Positions 35,023 through 45,109 of a DNA stretch of 64,000 bases are shown here, in pieces. The notes below the pieces were generated by a model. The model saw only the letters and a list, made by a program, of their open reading frames with translations, searched no databases and was not told where the DNA came from. This DNA comes from JAUWGC01 sp963753055 (GTDB lineage Bacteria > Bacteroidota > Bacteroidia > Bacteroidales > B18-G4), in contig CAVWAP010000001.1 of the NCBI GenBank assembly GCA_963753055.1, positions 434,001 to 498,000 on the forward strand, written 5' to 3'. The position numbers and the translations under genes were made by a program. Within the stretch, counting starts at the first letter, position 1, and each line of letters starts with the position of its first letter.

Positions 35023-36027
35023 ATGATTAATCGCAGAAAATTTATTCAAAAGACCTCATTAAGTGCATTGGGAATAGCTGCAGGGAGCCAGATTGCTAAG
35101 GCAGCAGATTATCTCTCCCATACTGCAAGCCAGCCTGGTGATGCTTCCATCCCAATGGTGATATCTACCTGGAACCATGGCTATGAAGCTAATGAAGCAG
35201 CATGGAAGATCCTGAAAGATGGGGGGCGTGCCCTGGATGCTGTGGAAGCAGGAGTAAAGGTGCCTGAAGCTGATCCGGAAAATACCAGTGTCGGCCTTGG
35301 GGGCTTCCCCGACAGAGATGGCAATGTCACCCTGGATGCCTGCATCATGGATGAAACAGGAAACTGTGGGTCAGTCACTTTCCTGCAACATATCATACAT
35401 CCTATCTCGGTGGCCCGCCTGGTCATGGAACAAACACCGCATGTCATGCTATCCGGTGATGGTGCTCTGCAGTTTGCCCTGGCAAACAACTTTAAAAAGG
35501 AAAACCTGATGACCGAAAAGGCAAAAGCAGCTTATGAAAAATGGCTTGTTAAATCAGAATACGAGCCTGTCATAAACATTGAAAATCACGATACCATTGG
35601 AATGCTCGCTATTGATGCAAACAATGATATCTCCGGCGCATGCACAACCAGCGGTGCAGCCTACAAGATGCACGGCAGGGTTGGGGATTCACCTATCATC
35701 GGCGCAGGGCTCTATGTTGATAATGAAGTAGGTGCTGCAACGGCTACAGGTATGGGCGAACTGGTCATGAAAACGATAGGGGGCTTCCTGATCGTGGAGT
35801 TGATGCGCTCGGGTTATACCCCGCAGGAAGCCTGCGAAGAAGGAATAAAGCGCATAGCTAAAAAAGTGCCGGACTATCAAAAATTCCAGATCGGCTACCT
35901 GGCAGTAAATAAAAAAGGTGAAATAGGCGCTTATTCCATCCATAAAGGATTTAACTATGCATTGTTCCGCAAGGATGAGTTCAATGTGATTGATTCAGGT
36001 TATTACTTAAAACCCGAAAAAAAATGA
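35023..36027 (+). CDS. N4-(beta-N-acetylglucosaminyl)-L-asparaginase (glycosylasparaginase), Tat-type signal
   Basis: Ntn-hydrolase that cleaves GlcNAc-Asn, the last bond of N-glycoprotein breakdown, giving aspartate and the amino sugar. The N-terminus MINRRKFIQKTSL followed by a hydrophobic stretch ending IAKA is a twin-arginine signal, so the enzyme should act in the periplasm. The self-cleavage site is HDTIGMLAID with Thr191 as nucleophile; upstream VGLGGFPDRDGNVTLDA and downstream SGACTTSGAAYKMHGRVGDSPIIGAGLYVDN and ATGMGE are family marks. 334 residues. It starts 8 bp after the MFS gene and overlaps the GH20 start by 4 bp (ATGA). Confidence 0.93.
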   Translation: MINRRKFIQKTSLSALGIAAGSQIAKAADYLSHTASQPGDASIPMVISTWNHGYEANEAAWKILKDGGRALDAVEAGVKVPEADPENTSVGLGGFPDRDGNVTLDACIMDETGNCGSVTFLQHIIHPISVARLVMEQTPHVMLSGDGALQFALANNFKKENLMTEKAKAAYEKWLVKSEYEPVINIENHDTIGMLAIDANNDISGACTTSGAAYKMHGRVGDSPIIGAGLYVDNEVGAATATGMGELVMKTIGGFLIVELMRSGYTPQEACEEGIKRIAKKVPDYQKFQIGYLAVNKKGEIGAYSIHKGFNYALFRKDEFNVIDSGYYLKPEKK

Positions 36028-38333
36028 AAAAAATAATTCTCGTATCTCTGTTGCTTGCTACAACAGTTTTGTTTTCATGCAAAGGGCCAGACAGGGCGAG
36101 TGTAAAGATCGTCCCTCGTCCTGCTAGTTACTGGGTTAATGTAGGAGCGTTTGTGATCAAACCCGAGACAAGAATACTTACACAAACCAGCAAGGAAGAG
36201 GTGCTGGAGGTTGCCCAATATCTTGCCGAGAAGATAAATACTGCAAGCAGCATCCCGCTTGAGATTGCAGATGTCGATGAAGTTGAAAGCATCAGCAAGG
36301 ATATAATTATCAGCACCCACAATGCTGATACGGCATGGGGTGATGAGTATTATCGGCTTGATGTGCAGTCGGGCAGGGTAATCATTCATGCATTTCAACC
36401 TACTGGATTGTTCTATGGCGTGCAATCGCTTCTTCAATTATTGCCTCCTGAGATTGAAAGCAGGGATGCCATCCCGGACATGGAACTGGCCATTCCCACA
36501 GCGACACTCAGGGATAGCCCCAGGTTCAGCTGGAGAGGGATGCACCTGGATGTTGGCCGCCATTTCTTCCCTAAAGAGTTTATTAAAAAATACCTTGACC
36601 TCATGGCCATGTACAAGATGAATGTATTTCACTGGCACCTTGTTGAGGACCAGGGTTGGCGCATAGAGATTAAAAAATATCCCAGGCTCACAGAAGTATC
36701 AGCATGGAGGAATGAACCTGATGGAAAGGTTTACGGTGGCTATTACACCCAGGATGATATAAAAGAAATAGTAGCATATGCACAGAGCAGGCATATCACC
36801 ATTGTTCCGGAGATTGAATTACCCGGTCACTGTATGGCTTCGCTGGCAGCATACCCGGAATTATCATGTACCGGTGGCCCATTTGAAGTACCAAGTATCT
36901 GGGGTGTGAAAAAGGATGTGTATTGTGCTGGAAATGAGGCAGTCTTTGAATTCCTTAAAAATGTGTTGATTGAGGTAATGGAGCTATTCCCCGGGGAGTA
37001 CATCCATATTGGTGGTGATGAGGTGCCAAAAGACAGATGGCAGCATTGTAGAAAGTGCCAGCGAAGGATGAAAACAGAAGGATTAGCTGATGAGCATGAG
37101 CTCCAGAGCTACTTCATTAAAAGAATAGAGAAATTTCTGAATGATCATGGCAGGAAGCTTATTGGTTGGGATGAGATTCTGGAAGGGGGATTAGCCCCTG
37201 ATGCAACCGTAATGTCCTGGAGGGGTATGGATGGTGGAATACAAGCAGCACAGATGAATCATGATGTGGTAATGACCCCGACAAGCCATTGTTACTTCGA
37301 TTATTACCAGGCCGACCCGGCAGGTGAACCACAGGCAATAGGTGGTTATACAACACTGGAGAAAGTCTATGGGTTTGACCCGGTTCCTGCTGAACTGAAT
37401 GAAAAAGAAAAAGAACGCATACTTGGTGCGCAGGGTAATGTGTGGACTGAATACATCTCAACTCCTGAATATGCTGAATATATGGCTGTTCCCAGGATGA
37501 TTGCATTAGCAGAGGTTTGCTGGTCCAAGGCAGATCATAAAGACTGGAACAACTTTATGAATCGTATGGAAAACCAGTGGCCCAGACTTGATGTTTTAGG
37601 AGTAAATTATTCACCTGCTGTTTTCAGAGTAGTCATAAAACCAGCATATAATGATACAAACAACTCTGTTCAGGTTAGGCTGGAATCAGAATTAAAGGAT
37701 CCCGAGATCAGGTATACACTGGATGGATCTGACCCGGCAGCGTCTTCAAGTATTTATGAAAAGCCTATTGAAATTAAGTCCACTACAACGGTAAAGGCAG
37801 GGATTTTTAAAGATGGTAAGTTGAAAAGGCTTCCTTCAGAAAAAACGATTCGTTTTCATAATGCATTAGGCAAAGAAGTGGTATATCAAAATCCTTTCAG
37901 TGAAAAATATGATGCTGGGGGTAAATATGGCCTGGTTGACGGATTGACCGGTGCCATTTATCATGGAGATGGCTTCTGGCAAGGCTTCTTTGGCGATGAT
38001 CTTGATGTTGTTGTAGACCTGGGACAGGTTCAGGCTATCAGCGCTATATCAGTTTCATTTCTTCAGAAGATGCCAACATGGATATTCATGCCGGTATATG
38101 TAGTATTCTCTGTCTCTGAAGATGGGAAAACTTATGAAGAGATAGCTGTAATAGACAACATTATTCCGCTTGAGAAAAAAGAAGCAGTTATCAAGGAGTT
38201 TAAAAAGAACTTCCCTGAAGTAAATGCCAGGTATATTAAAGTGAAAGCAAAAAACATTGGCACCTGCCCTGAATGGCATTCTGGTGCAGGCAACCCGGCC
38301 TGGATCTTTGCTGATGAGATCGTTGTTAATTAG
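36024..38333 (+). CDS. Beta-N-acetylhexosaminidase, GH20, lipoprotein with chitobiase-type and F5/8C-like C-terminal modules
   Basis: Exo-enzyme removing terminal beta-GlcNAc or GalNAc by substrate-assisted catalysis. Lipobox VLFSC near residue 19. A GH20b domain (residues 30-150) precedes the TIM barrel, which has SWRGMHLDVGRHFFP, FHWHLVEDQGWRIEIKKYP, and the catalytic pair Asp332-Glu333 in HIGGDEVPKDRW. After residue 520 comes a chitobiase C-terminal-type domain (IRYTLDGSDPAASSSIY) and a last module of about 145 residues (GFWQGFFGDDLDVVVDLG to AWIFADEIVVN) resembling F5/8C/CBM32. The same pair of modules ends the GH92 enzyme at 47423. 769 residues. Confidence 0.93.
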   Translation: MKKIILVSLLLATTVLFSCKGPDRASVKIVPRPASYWVNVGAFVIKPETRILTQTSKEEVLEVAQYLAEKINTASSIPLEIADVDEVESISKDIIISTHNADTAWGDEYYRLDVQSGRVIIHAFQPTGLFYGVQSLLQLLPPEIESRDAIPDMELAIPTATLRDSPRFSWRGMHLDVGRHFFPKEFIKKYLDLMAMYKMNVFHWHLVEDQGWRIEIKKYPRLTEVSAWRNEPDGKVYGGYYTQDDIKEIVAYAQSRHITIVPEIELPGHCMASLAAYPELSCTGGPFEVPSIWGVKKDVYCAGNEAVFEFLKNVLIEVMELFPGEYIHIGGDEVPKDRWQHCRKCQRRMKTEGLADEHELQSYFIKRIEKFLNDHGRKLIGWDEILEGGLAPDATVMSWRGMDGGIQAAQMNHDVVMTPTSHCYFDYYQADPAGEPQAIGGYTTLEKVYGFDPVPAELNEKEKERILGAQGNVWTEYISTPEYAEYMAVPRMIALAEVCWSKADHKDWNNFMNRMENQWPRLDVLGVNYSPAVFRVVIKPAYNDTNNSVQVRLESELKDPEIRYTLDGSDPAASSSIYEKPIEIKSTTTVKAGIFKDGKLKRLPSEKTIRFHNALGKEVVYQNPFSEKYDAGGKYGLVDGLTGAIYHGDGFWQGFFGDDLDVVVDLGQVQAISAISVSFLQKMPTWIFMPVYVVFSVSEDGKTYEEIAVIDNIIPLEKKEAVIKEFKKNFPEVNARYIKVKAKNIGTCPEWHSGAGNPAWIFADEIVVN

Positions 38334-38348
38334 ATGCCTGATGCCGGA

Positions 38349-40946
38349 CTATTGGATGATGATCTCTTTGTTGATTATCAGCATTTGTCCTTTATGATCT
38401 GTTGTATAAATACGAACGATGTAAAGGCCTTTTGTCTGCAATGACGAGATATGCACATCTTTAGCATTAACGGACTTATTATAAACCAGTTGTCCTGTCC
38501 GGCTTATGATCTCTATCCTGTCAATTAATGACTCACTTTCGACCTTAAATGAGCCATTGGTAGGATTGGGGAAGACAGAAACCTGCGAGCCGTCAAGCTT
38601 TGAATCACCGATACCCGTACAGTTATCAACAAAGATTGAATCCATGGCTGAATTGACACAGCTGCTTGCATCTTCATAAGTATATGTGATCATGTTCCAG
38701 CCTATCTCAGCCTCTGCAGGGTCAAAAATTCCTTCAGCCGTTACAACTGAACCTGAAAAAACACCCCCTTCCGGAGTAGCTGTCAGTTGAATTGGATCAT
38801 CAGTATTGCAAATATATTCAGGCCATTCACCCAGTGTGATCTCAGGCAGGGGGTTAACAGTTACACTTACTGAATCGAGTGTTGTCTGAACGCCATCATT
38901 AACTTCAACATAATACATTGTGTTTTCCAGTGGCGATGCCATGGGGCCCTGTGTGGTATCACTGAACCCTGCAGGGTTGGAGTACCATGAGTATGTGTAA
39001 GTTCCTGATCCACCTGTCGGTGCTGCCATAAGTTGTGTGGTGTCCTCTTCACAAATGATATCCGGGTCGGCACTTGCTGAGACCATTAATGCATCGCCCA
39101 CCTGTATATAATCTGTCTTGGTCAGTGTGCTTGGCCCGACAGAATTGGTGGCTGTCAGCTCAATGGTATATGAAGCAATTGAATCAAACCGCACGATGGG
39201 ATTCTGTGAACTGCCAGTCGTACCTTCAAGGAATGTTACTGTTGTTGGGGTGAAACTCCAGGACCAGAAGAATGGTGACCCGGTAGATAAGTCAGTGAAA
39301 TATACTGTGTCCATTGTTGAAGGCAGGGTGTCGTTGGCAACAAAATCAACATCAGGAGCAGCAGGCATGGTAAAAGAAGCAACCTGTGTTCCTTTGGTAA
39401 AGTTGCTGACAGCATATTGTGTTGTAAACCAGAAAGTAATATCATCAGTTGGGTCAATATTCAAGTTGGAATAGTCTCCCCAGCGGTTACTTGATGTCTG
39501 TGAAGAGGTTCCTTCCAGGATAGAAGTTTCTGTCACATCCATGAGGCCGCTGGCCTGGGAGTTCTCAGAAAAGCTCTGCCCTGTAAAACGGATACTTGGA
39601 TAAGTGACGTAACTGGAAACAGAATAGCCCAGTGCGATTTCGCGGTTTCCATTCATCGCTATGCTGCCCATCCATCGATTATCACTGTCAGGAGCATAAG
39701 TGCCGGATTGTCTGACTTCCCATTCAAGCCCATTATGCTCCAACTCATACCATCTGATACCGGCATGATCAGTTCCGTCAACATCGACGGTGTGGTTACA
39801 AACAATGTTTTGGGTAGAGCTAAAATTACGGTATTGAACCCTGTGCATAAGGATCTGCGATATACCATCAAGCTTCTGACCTGTCCCTGGCTGTGGAATA
39901 TTATCCCAGGTAGATCCAAAATTGGTATCAAAAGCGTCCACGCTGATCTGTTGTGTGCGGTTGAATGTTGAATTAGTTGTGTTTGCCCAATCTATATCCA
40001 ACTCATAAACCCAGATCTCATCGCCACCGCCACCCCATGCATTATCATTGATCGTCATAAACATGCCAGGGGTACCTTCTGGTGCGAATGCTCCATCATT
40101 ATCTACAGGCAGTACACAATGAAACCCACTGTTTGGCCTCCATGGGTTGCTAAACTGTACCATTTTTGGGTTACTTCCGCCGGCAATCATAACATCCCTC
40201 TCAAAAGCATAAATTTCACTGCCCCCAGGAGTGTTAGTACCCATATAATAACCATCTCTCCAAACGCCCAGCTTCATATAATCCGGGAAACCAGTCATTG
40301 GCCATGACCATCTGTCCCATAAACCAGTTGGGTCATCAGTTTGTGATACCGCGACCATCATATAATCCGGACCGAATATTCCGGAAAACTCAGCAACCAT
40401 CCATTTGTTGGCCTGCTCATCAAAAATAACGATAGGGTCGCCATCATTGGAGCTGGATCCGGGAACACCACTGAAAAGTGAATTCAATGGAGTTGGGCCT
40501 GCTACCAGTGTGCCCTCTTTATCATAGATATTATAGGTAACATTGATTGTCTGCATGTAATGATTGGGACCTGTAGTTCCATTGCAATCAGGTGGGTTGG
40601 AAGTAGAACTTTGTCCTGCAAAGTTCTGAAGGATTTCTCTCGATGGATTTGATACTGTTCCCATCTCCCTTTGCCAGATTGGATCCGGGCCAGGCGGTTC
40701 AACCAGATGTGCAAAAGGGTAAATCCTGTCTTTAAGATCCTTATTTCTTACAATCTTTGATTCTCTTTCAAAATGAGCTTTAAGGGCCTCATCATCCATA
40801 GCTGGAATATCACTTAATGGTCCAAAGACATCATGATAGATGGCCTCTGTCACTTTGGTCGGTGAAACTGGCTTATCTTGCCCAAACGTAGTCAGGTGGC
40901 CAATAGCTAAAGCCACTGATAATATAAATACAAATATTTTTTTCAT
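38349..40946 (-). CDS. T9SS type-A sorted surface protein with PKD-like domain
   Basis: 865-residue exported protein of unknown function. Signal peptide from ATG 40946 (KKIFVFILSVALAIG), cleavage near TTFGQ; an ATG at 40976 would put ten residues before it. Residues 80-500 form a region rich in Trp/Gly with DPIVIFDEQANKWMVAEFS and EIWVYELDIDWANTTN, as seen in many uncharacterised T9SS cargo proteins. A PKD-like domain follows (VDFVANDTLPSTMDTVYFTD to SYTIELTATNSVG), then an Ig-like segment. The end is a type-A sorting tail: VFPNPTNGSFKVE to KGLYIVRIYT. Sits on the opposite strand between the two glycan operons; a weak -7 box (TAATTTCG) is at 41011-41004. Confidence 0.85.
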   Translation of the reverse strand: MKKIFVFILSVALAIGHLTTFGQDKPVSPTKVTEAIYHDVFGPLSDIPAMDDEALKAHFERESKIVRNKDLKDRIYPFAHLVEPPGPDPIWQREMGTVSNPSREILQNFAGQSSTSNPPDCNGTTGPNHYMQTINVTYNIYDKEGTLVAGPTPLNSLFSGVPGSSSNDGDPIVIFDEQANKWMVAEFSGIFGPDYMMVAVSQTDDPTGLWDRWSWPMTGFPDYMKLGVWRDGYYMGTNTPGGSEIYAFERDVMIAGGSNPKMVQFSNPWRPNSGFHCVLPVDNDGAFAPEGTPGMFMTINDNAWGGGGDEIWVYELDIDWANTTNSTFNRTQQISVDAFDTNFGSTWDNIPQPGTGQKLDGISQILMHRVQYRNFSSTQNIVCNHTVDVDGTDHAGIRWYELEHNGLEWEVRQSGTYAPDSDNRWMGSIAMNGNREIALGYSVSSYVTYPSIRFTGQSFSENSQASGLMDVTETSILEGTSSQTSSNRWGDYSNLNIDPTDDITFWFTTQYAVSNFTKGTQVASFTMPAAPDVDFVANDTLPSTMDTVYFTDLSTGSPFFWSWSFTPTTVTFLEGTTGSSQNPIVRFDSIASYTIELTATNSVGPSTLTKTDYIQVGDALMVSASADPDIICEEDTTQLMAAPTGGSGTYTYSWYSNPAGFSDTTQGPMASPLENTMYYVEVNDGVQTTLDSVSVTVNPLPEITLGEWPEYICNTDDPIQLTATPEGGVFSGSVVTAEGIFDPAEAEIGWNMITYTYEDASSCVNSAMDSIFVDNCTGIGDSKLDGSQVSVFPNPTNGSFKVESESLIDRIEIISRTGQLVYNKSVNAKDVHISSLQTKGLYIVRIYTTDHKGQMLIINKEIIIQ

Positions 40947-41137
40947 GATCTGGCTTCTTGAGAATTGATTAAACATTGGTTAAATGAAGCGTGTATGCGG
41001 ATGCGAAATTAGCAATAATACGCTTAATAATTAATAACAAATGCGTTAGTAAAATGTTTAGGGTGGGTGGGAAACAAAGACAGGATTAATTGTTTATAAA
41101 AAAACGGATTACGCTGAAGAAGATTTAGAAAAGAGTA

Positions 41138-41145
41138 TAATTTTG
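41138..41145 (+). promoter_or_regulatory. -7 box for the GH3-peptidase-GH92 operon
   Basis: TAATTTTG fits TAnnTTTG exactly; no clear TTTG lies 19-21 bp upstream. Its last bases supply a TTG that opens the reading frame at 41143, which is therefore a false start; transcription would begin near 41149. Confidence 0.5.
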
Positions 41146-41181
41146 TGTCTTTCTGAATATTATAGACCAAGTTTTGACTCA

Positions 41182-43437
41182 ATGAATATGATCCTTAAAA
41201 TAGTCGTCCTTTCAATATTATTATCCTTTGTTTTAGTTGATTATACTTATGGGCAGGAACCACTGCCTGAAAATCCTTTGACGCTCAGCGAGCAGGAATT
41301 CAGTTCATTCAGAAAAGCAGATGGTCCTGCAGGAGTGAGGCTTGGAGAATCAACCGCCTATCCTGTCCCTATTGGGCTTGCTGCCACATGGGATACCAGC
41401 CTGGTTTATCAAGTGGGCAGGGCCATTGCAATTGAAGCCAAAACCAGGGATATTGATGTACTATTTGCCCCCTTTTTGAATATCCTCCGACATCCCTTGA
41501 GTGGAAGGAATTTTGAAAGTTACGGTGAGGATCCATACCTGGCAGGTCAAATTGCTGCTGCATTCATCAATGGAGTCCAAAGTCAGGACCTGATGGCATG
41601 TGTTAAACACTTCACGTGCAACAACCAGGAATGGGAAAAGCATGACCTGAATGTGGTTGCAAGTGAGCGGGCTTTGAGGGAGATATATCTACCGGCTTTC
41701 AAAGCAGCTGTTCAACAAGGTAATGCAGGGTGTGTCATGACAGCATATAATTCAGTAAATTATGCCGCCTGTGATGAAAACACTCATTTGCTCAATGAAA
41801 TTCTGAAGGATGAGTGGAACTTTGATGGATTTATTGTGCCAGGTCAAATAGGTACTGAATCACTTACCAGCAAGGCTACAGATACTTTAGATATTGAAAT
41901 GATGGATCAGCTTGCACTGCAGGCTGCCAGAAAAAGCATCGTACTGTTGAAAAACCAGGGTGGCCTCCTACCCCTGGATCCTGATGAGATAGCGTCCATT
42001 GCCCTGATAGGTCCGAATACTTTTGAAGCCCGTGTGGGTGGGGGAGGCAGTTCACAGGTAACACCCCGGCACGCTGTGTCTCCAATTAAAGGAATTCAAA
42101 ATCTTCTGGGTGATAAGGTCAGCATCAGCTCGACCTATGGCATTGCTGCCTATGGCGATATTATTCCGCTTCGCAGTGAATCCATGAGGCCCTATTATCC
42201 CCACAACAAATATCCTGGATTAAAGGCTGATTATTATGCAAATACTGAATTATCCGGAACCCCAGACTTTACAAGGGTTGATTCGATAATCAATTTTGTA
42301 TGGGGATACGATTCCCCACATGCAGAACTTGCAGCAGCAAACGATAATCATGATTTTTCAGTTAGATGGACCGGCAAGTTGATTCCTCCGGCAAATGGCT
42401 TGTTTAAATTGAATGTACTATGCAATGGAGGATGCCGGCTATATGTAAATGATGAACTGTTGATAGATGACTGGGAGGGTAAATTCGGGGAACTCAGATC
42501 GGCTGGATACAGTTTTGAAACTGGTAATGAATATGATGTCACCCTTGAATATAGATTTACTGCAGGCATTGCGAATATAAAGTTTGGATGGCATCTACCC
42601 GATGAAGATCTCATTTCAGCTGCTGTCTATCATGCCAGGAATGCCGATATAGCCATCGTCTTTGCAGGTTTATCCAACCGTTTTGAAAGTGAAGGTTATG
42701 ATCGCAAAACCCTTGATCTTCCTAACCAGGACAAACTTATTAAAGCGGTGCTTAAAGCCAACCCCAACACTATCGTCGTGATGCAAACCGGCGCCCAGGT
42801 GGTTATGGAAGCCTGGATCCGGGAGGTGCCGGCAGTCCTGCAGGCATGGTACCCTGGCCAGGAAGGTGGCAATGCCATCGCAGAAGTAATCTTTGGAAAA
42901 TATAACCCAACCGGAAGGCTGCCATTCACAATCGCATGGAATGAGAGAGATTATCCATCATTGAAAGGTTATCAGAACCCCAACCTGATGGGTGACTATC
43001 ATGAAGGTATTTATGTTGGTTACCGGTACTTTGACAAGGAGCAGGTTAAGCCATTATTCCCTTTCGGGCATGGATTGTCATATACAACCATCGGCATTGG
43101 TAAATTGTTGATACAGAGAAGTTCAGGAAAGTACAATTACTATGCCTCCATCGAGATGACCAACATGGATGATGAAAAGGGATCAGAGTTGCTGCAGTTA
43201 TATATTCATCCGGTAGACAGTGAGATCGACAGACCAGAAAAGGAGCTCAGGCGATTTAAATGGATCACATTGGAAGCGGGTGAAAGAATAGTGGTTAAAA
43301 TACCATTTAACCGTAGTGATTTTGCCTTCTTCAATGAGAAAACCAACTTATGGAAAATTGAACCTGGTCTTTACGATGTATTGATTGGTACTTCTGCTGG
43401 AAATATTAAGTTGAGTAAGCGTATTGAAATTAAGTAA
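41182..43437 (+). CDS. GH3-like protein with PA14 insert, catalytic nucleophile missing
   Basis: Secreted protein of the GH3 family (beta-glucosidase/beta-xylosidase). Signal peptide from ATG 41182 or 41188, cleavage near YGQ. The barrel part has GPAGVRLGESTAYPVPIGLAATWD, GRNFESYGEDPYLAG and CVKHFTCNNQEWEKHDLN. The site that in GH3 reads GFVVSDW, with Asp as nucleophile, reads GFIVPGQ (Phe217-Gln222), and about 60-70 residues normally found after it are gone. The family's N-terminal 'MTLEEK' segment is also absent. The second domain (IVLLKNQGGLLPLD), a PA14 domain (LKADYYANTELSG on), the acid/base loop ESEGYDRKTLDLP and a fibronectin-III-like end are intact. Probably not a classical glycosidase; a binding role or another mechanism is possible. 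Confidence 0.85.
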   Translation: MNMILKIVVLSILLSFVLVDYTYGQEPLPENPLTLSEQEFSSFRKADGPAGVRLGESTAYPVPIGLAATWDTSLVYQVGRAIAIEAKTRDIDVLFAPFLNILRHPLSGRNFESYGEDPYLAGQIAAAFINGVQSQDLMACVKHFTCNNQEWEKHDLNVVASERALREIYLPAFKAAVQQGNAGCVMTAYNSVNYAACDENTHLLNEILKDEWNFDGFIVPGQIGTESLTSKATDTLDIEMMDQLALQAARKSIVLLKNQGGLLPLDPDEIASIALIGPNTFEARVGGGGSSQVTPRHAVSPIKGIQNLLGDKVSISSTYGIAAYGDIIPLRSESMRPYYPHNKYPGLKADYYANTELSGTPDFTRVDSIINFVWGYDSPHAELAAANDNHDFSVRWTGKLIPPANGLFKLNVLCNGGCRLYVNDELLIDDWEGKFGELRSAGYSFETGNEYDVTLEYRFTAGIANIKFGWHLPDEDLISAAVYHARNADIAIVFAGLSNRFESEGYDRKTLDLPNQDKLIKAVLKANPNTIVVMQTGAQVVMEAWIREVPAVLQAWYPGQEGGNAIAEVIFGKYNPTGRLPFTIAWNERDYPSLKGYQNPNLMGDYHEGIYVGYRYFDKEQVKPLFPFGHGLSYTTIGIGKLLIQRSSGKYNYYASIEMTNMDDEKGSELLQLYIHPVDSEIDRPEKELRRFKWITLEAGERIVVKIPFNRSDFAFFNEKTNLWKIEPGLYDVLIGTSAGNIKLSKRIEIK

Positions 43438-43466
43438 CTGATTTTTTAATCATAATCTAAAATACC

Positions 43467-45107
43467 ATGAGAAAACCTCTTCATGTAATAGTTCTATTGA
43501 TATTGTTTTTCGTTCATAGTATCAGTTCCAGCCTTGCATGCACTGATATCATCGTTGGGAAGAAAGCATCAACCGATGGCTCCGTTATGACTTCCCATAC
43601 AGGTGCTGCTCCTGAATGTCGGGTACACCGTGTGCCAGCCATGGATTTCGAGAAAGGTGCCATGGCTGCTGTATATTATGGTTTACAGGATGCATCCAAG
43701 GAATTTGGGACCTATGGGGAAATTATTGGATACATACCCCAGGTGAGCCATACCTTTGCATATTTTCATTCCGGGTATTCACATATCAACGAAAAGCAAT
43801 TAGCTATTGGTGAGAGCACCATGAGCCAGAAGCCTGAGTTGCAGGTTGACAGGAGTAATGGTAAGCAGATCATGACGATCGAGCAGGTAATGGTCTTTGC
43901 ACTGCAGCGATGCACGACAGCCAGGGAAGCGATTCGTGAGATTACATCACTGGTGGAAACTTATGGTTTTCTTCCATCCTGCGGGCCGGAATCTGAAGCT
44001 CTTTGTATTGCAGATCCCAGGGAAGCATGGGTGCTGGAAGTATTTAGTGTTGGGCCGGATTGGGATCCTGAGAGCGGCGAGCCCGGAGCAATCTGGGCTG
44101 CTCAAAGGGTGCCGGATGATCATATTGCTGTTGTTCCCAACTGGAGCATAATCAAAGAGATTGATGCAAAGGATAAAGACAACTTCCTGGTTTCCGAAAA
44201 TTATATGCAGGTTGCTATAGATTATGGATGGTATGATCCCAAAAGTGGAACTCCATTTATCTGGCAGAATGCTTATTCACCGGTGCCAAGGGAATGGGCC
44301 GTTAGCAGGTTCTGGTTGTTCTTTTCGACCTTTGCTCCCAATTACAAGGATTGGCCTGACAAAACAGCTCATACACCTTACCATGTCAATCGTCCTTATG
44401 TACAGTATATTGAGCCATTATCATATTACCCGTTTTCCATAAAACCAGAGGAAAAAGTATCTGTGCAGGACGTGATTGCCTTCCAGCGTGCATTGTTTGA
44501 TGGCACTATTTACGACATGACCATGGATAAAGCATGGCTGGTGCCCAATAATGACGGTGAATTGGTCAAAAGCCCTCTGACTACTCCCTTTCCAACCAGG
44601 CCTATGCGTGATCTTTTGAATATTACATATAGAAGGATGGTGTCGAGAGGTGGTTATGGGATGGTTGCACAGCTACGTGATTGGTTGCCGGATGATATTG
44701 GCGGTGTTTACTGGTTCTACCTGGATAACCAGTATGTAAGCACCTATGTACCGATTTATGTGGGAACACAGGAGATTGATCCTCTTTTCAAAACTTATAA
44801 CCCGGACCAGTACAGCGAAGAATCTGCCAGGTGGGCAATAGATTTCGTTGATAACTTGTTGTACCTGAGATGGCAGGATGCTGTCAAGGATCTCCGGGAG
44901 GCACGAGATCCTGTTGAAAAAGCATTTTTTGATAAGCAACCTGAGGTTGAAAAGGAAGCACAGATTCTATTTGAACAGAACCCTGAAGAAGCCAGGGAAT
45001 ACCTGACTGAATACACAAAAAAATTAATGCAGGAGACAGTTAGGATGTATCAAGCTTTGCAAAAAACCTTGATTTCAAAATACACGAACAACAAACAAGG
45101 TCTTTAA
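43467..45107 (+). CDS. Secreted C69-family dipeptidase
   Basis: Ntn-hydrolase dipeptidase of the PepD/C69 group. The signal peptide ends SSLA, exposing Cys25 (CTDIIVGKKASTDGSVM) as N-terminal nucleophile after cleavage, the arrangement expected of C69. Further marks are YSHINEKQLAIGESTMSQK, CTTAREAIREITSLVETYGF and ALCIADPREAWVLEVF near residue 180. 546 residues. It follows the GH3-like gene by 29 bp and is 2 bp from the next gene, so it is co-expressed; substrates would be dipeptides left after glycopeptide cleavage. Confidence 0.92.
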   Translation: MRKPLHVIVLLILFFVHSISSSLACTDIIVGKKASTDGSVMTSHTGAAPECRVHRVPAMDFEKGAMAAVYYGLQDASKEFGTYGEIIGYIPQVSHTFAYFHSGYSHINEKQLAIGESTMSQKPELQVDRSNGKQIMTIEQVMVFALQRCTTAREAIREITSLVETYGFLPSCGPESEALCIADPREAWVLEVFSVGPDWDPESGEPGAIWAAQRVPDDHIAVVPNWSIIKEIDAKDKDNFLVSENYMQVAIDYGWYDPKSGTPFIWQNAYSPVPREWAVSRFWLFFSTFAPNYKDWPDKTAHTPYHVNRPYVQYIEPLSYYPFSIKPEEKVSVQDVIAFQRALFDGTIYDMTMDKAWLVPNNDGELVKSPLTTPFPTRPMRDLLNITYRRMVSRGGYGMVAQLRDWLPDDIGGVYWFYLDNQYVSTYVPIYVGTQEIDPLFKTYNPDQYSEESARWAIDFVDNLLYLRWQDAVKDLREARDPVEKAFFDKQPEVEKEAQILFEQNPEEAREYLTEYTKKLMQETVRMYQALQKTLISKYTNNKQGL

Positions 45108-45109
45108 AT

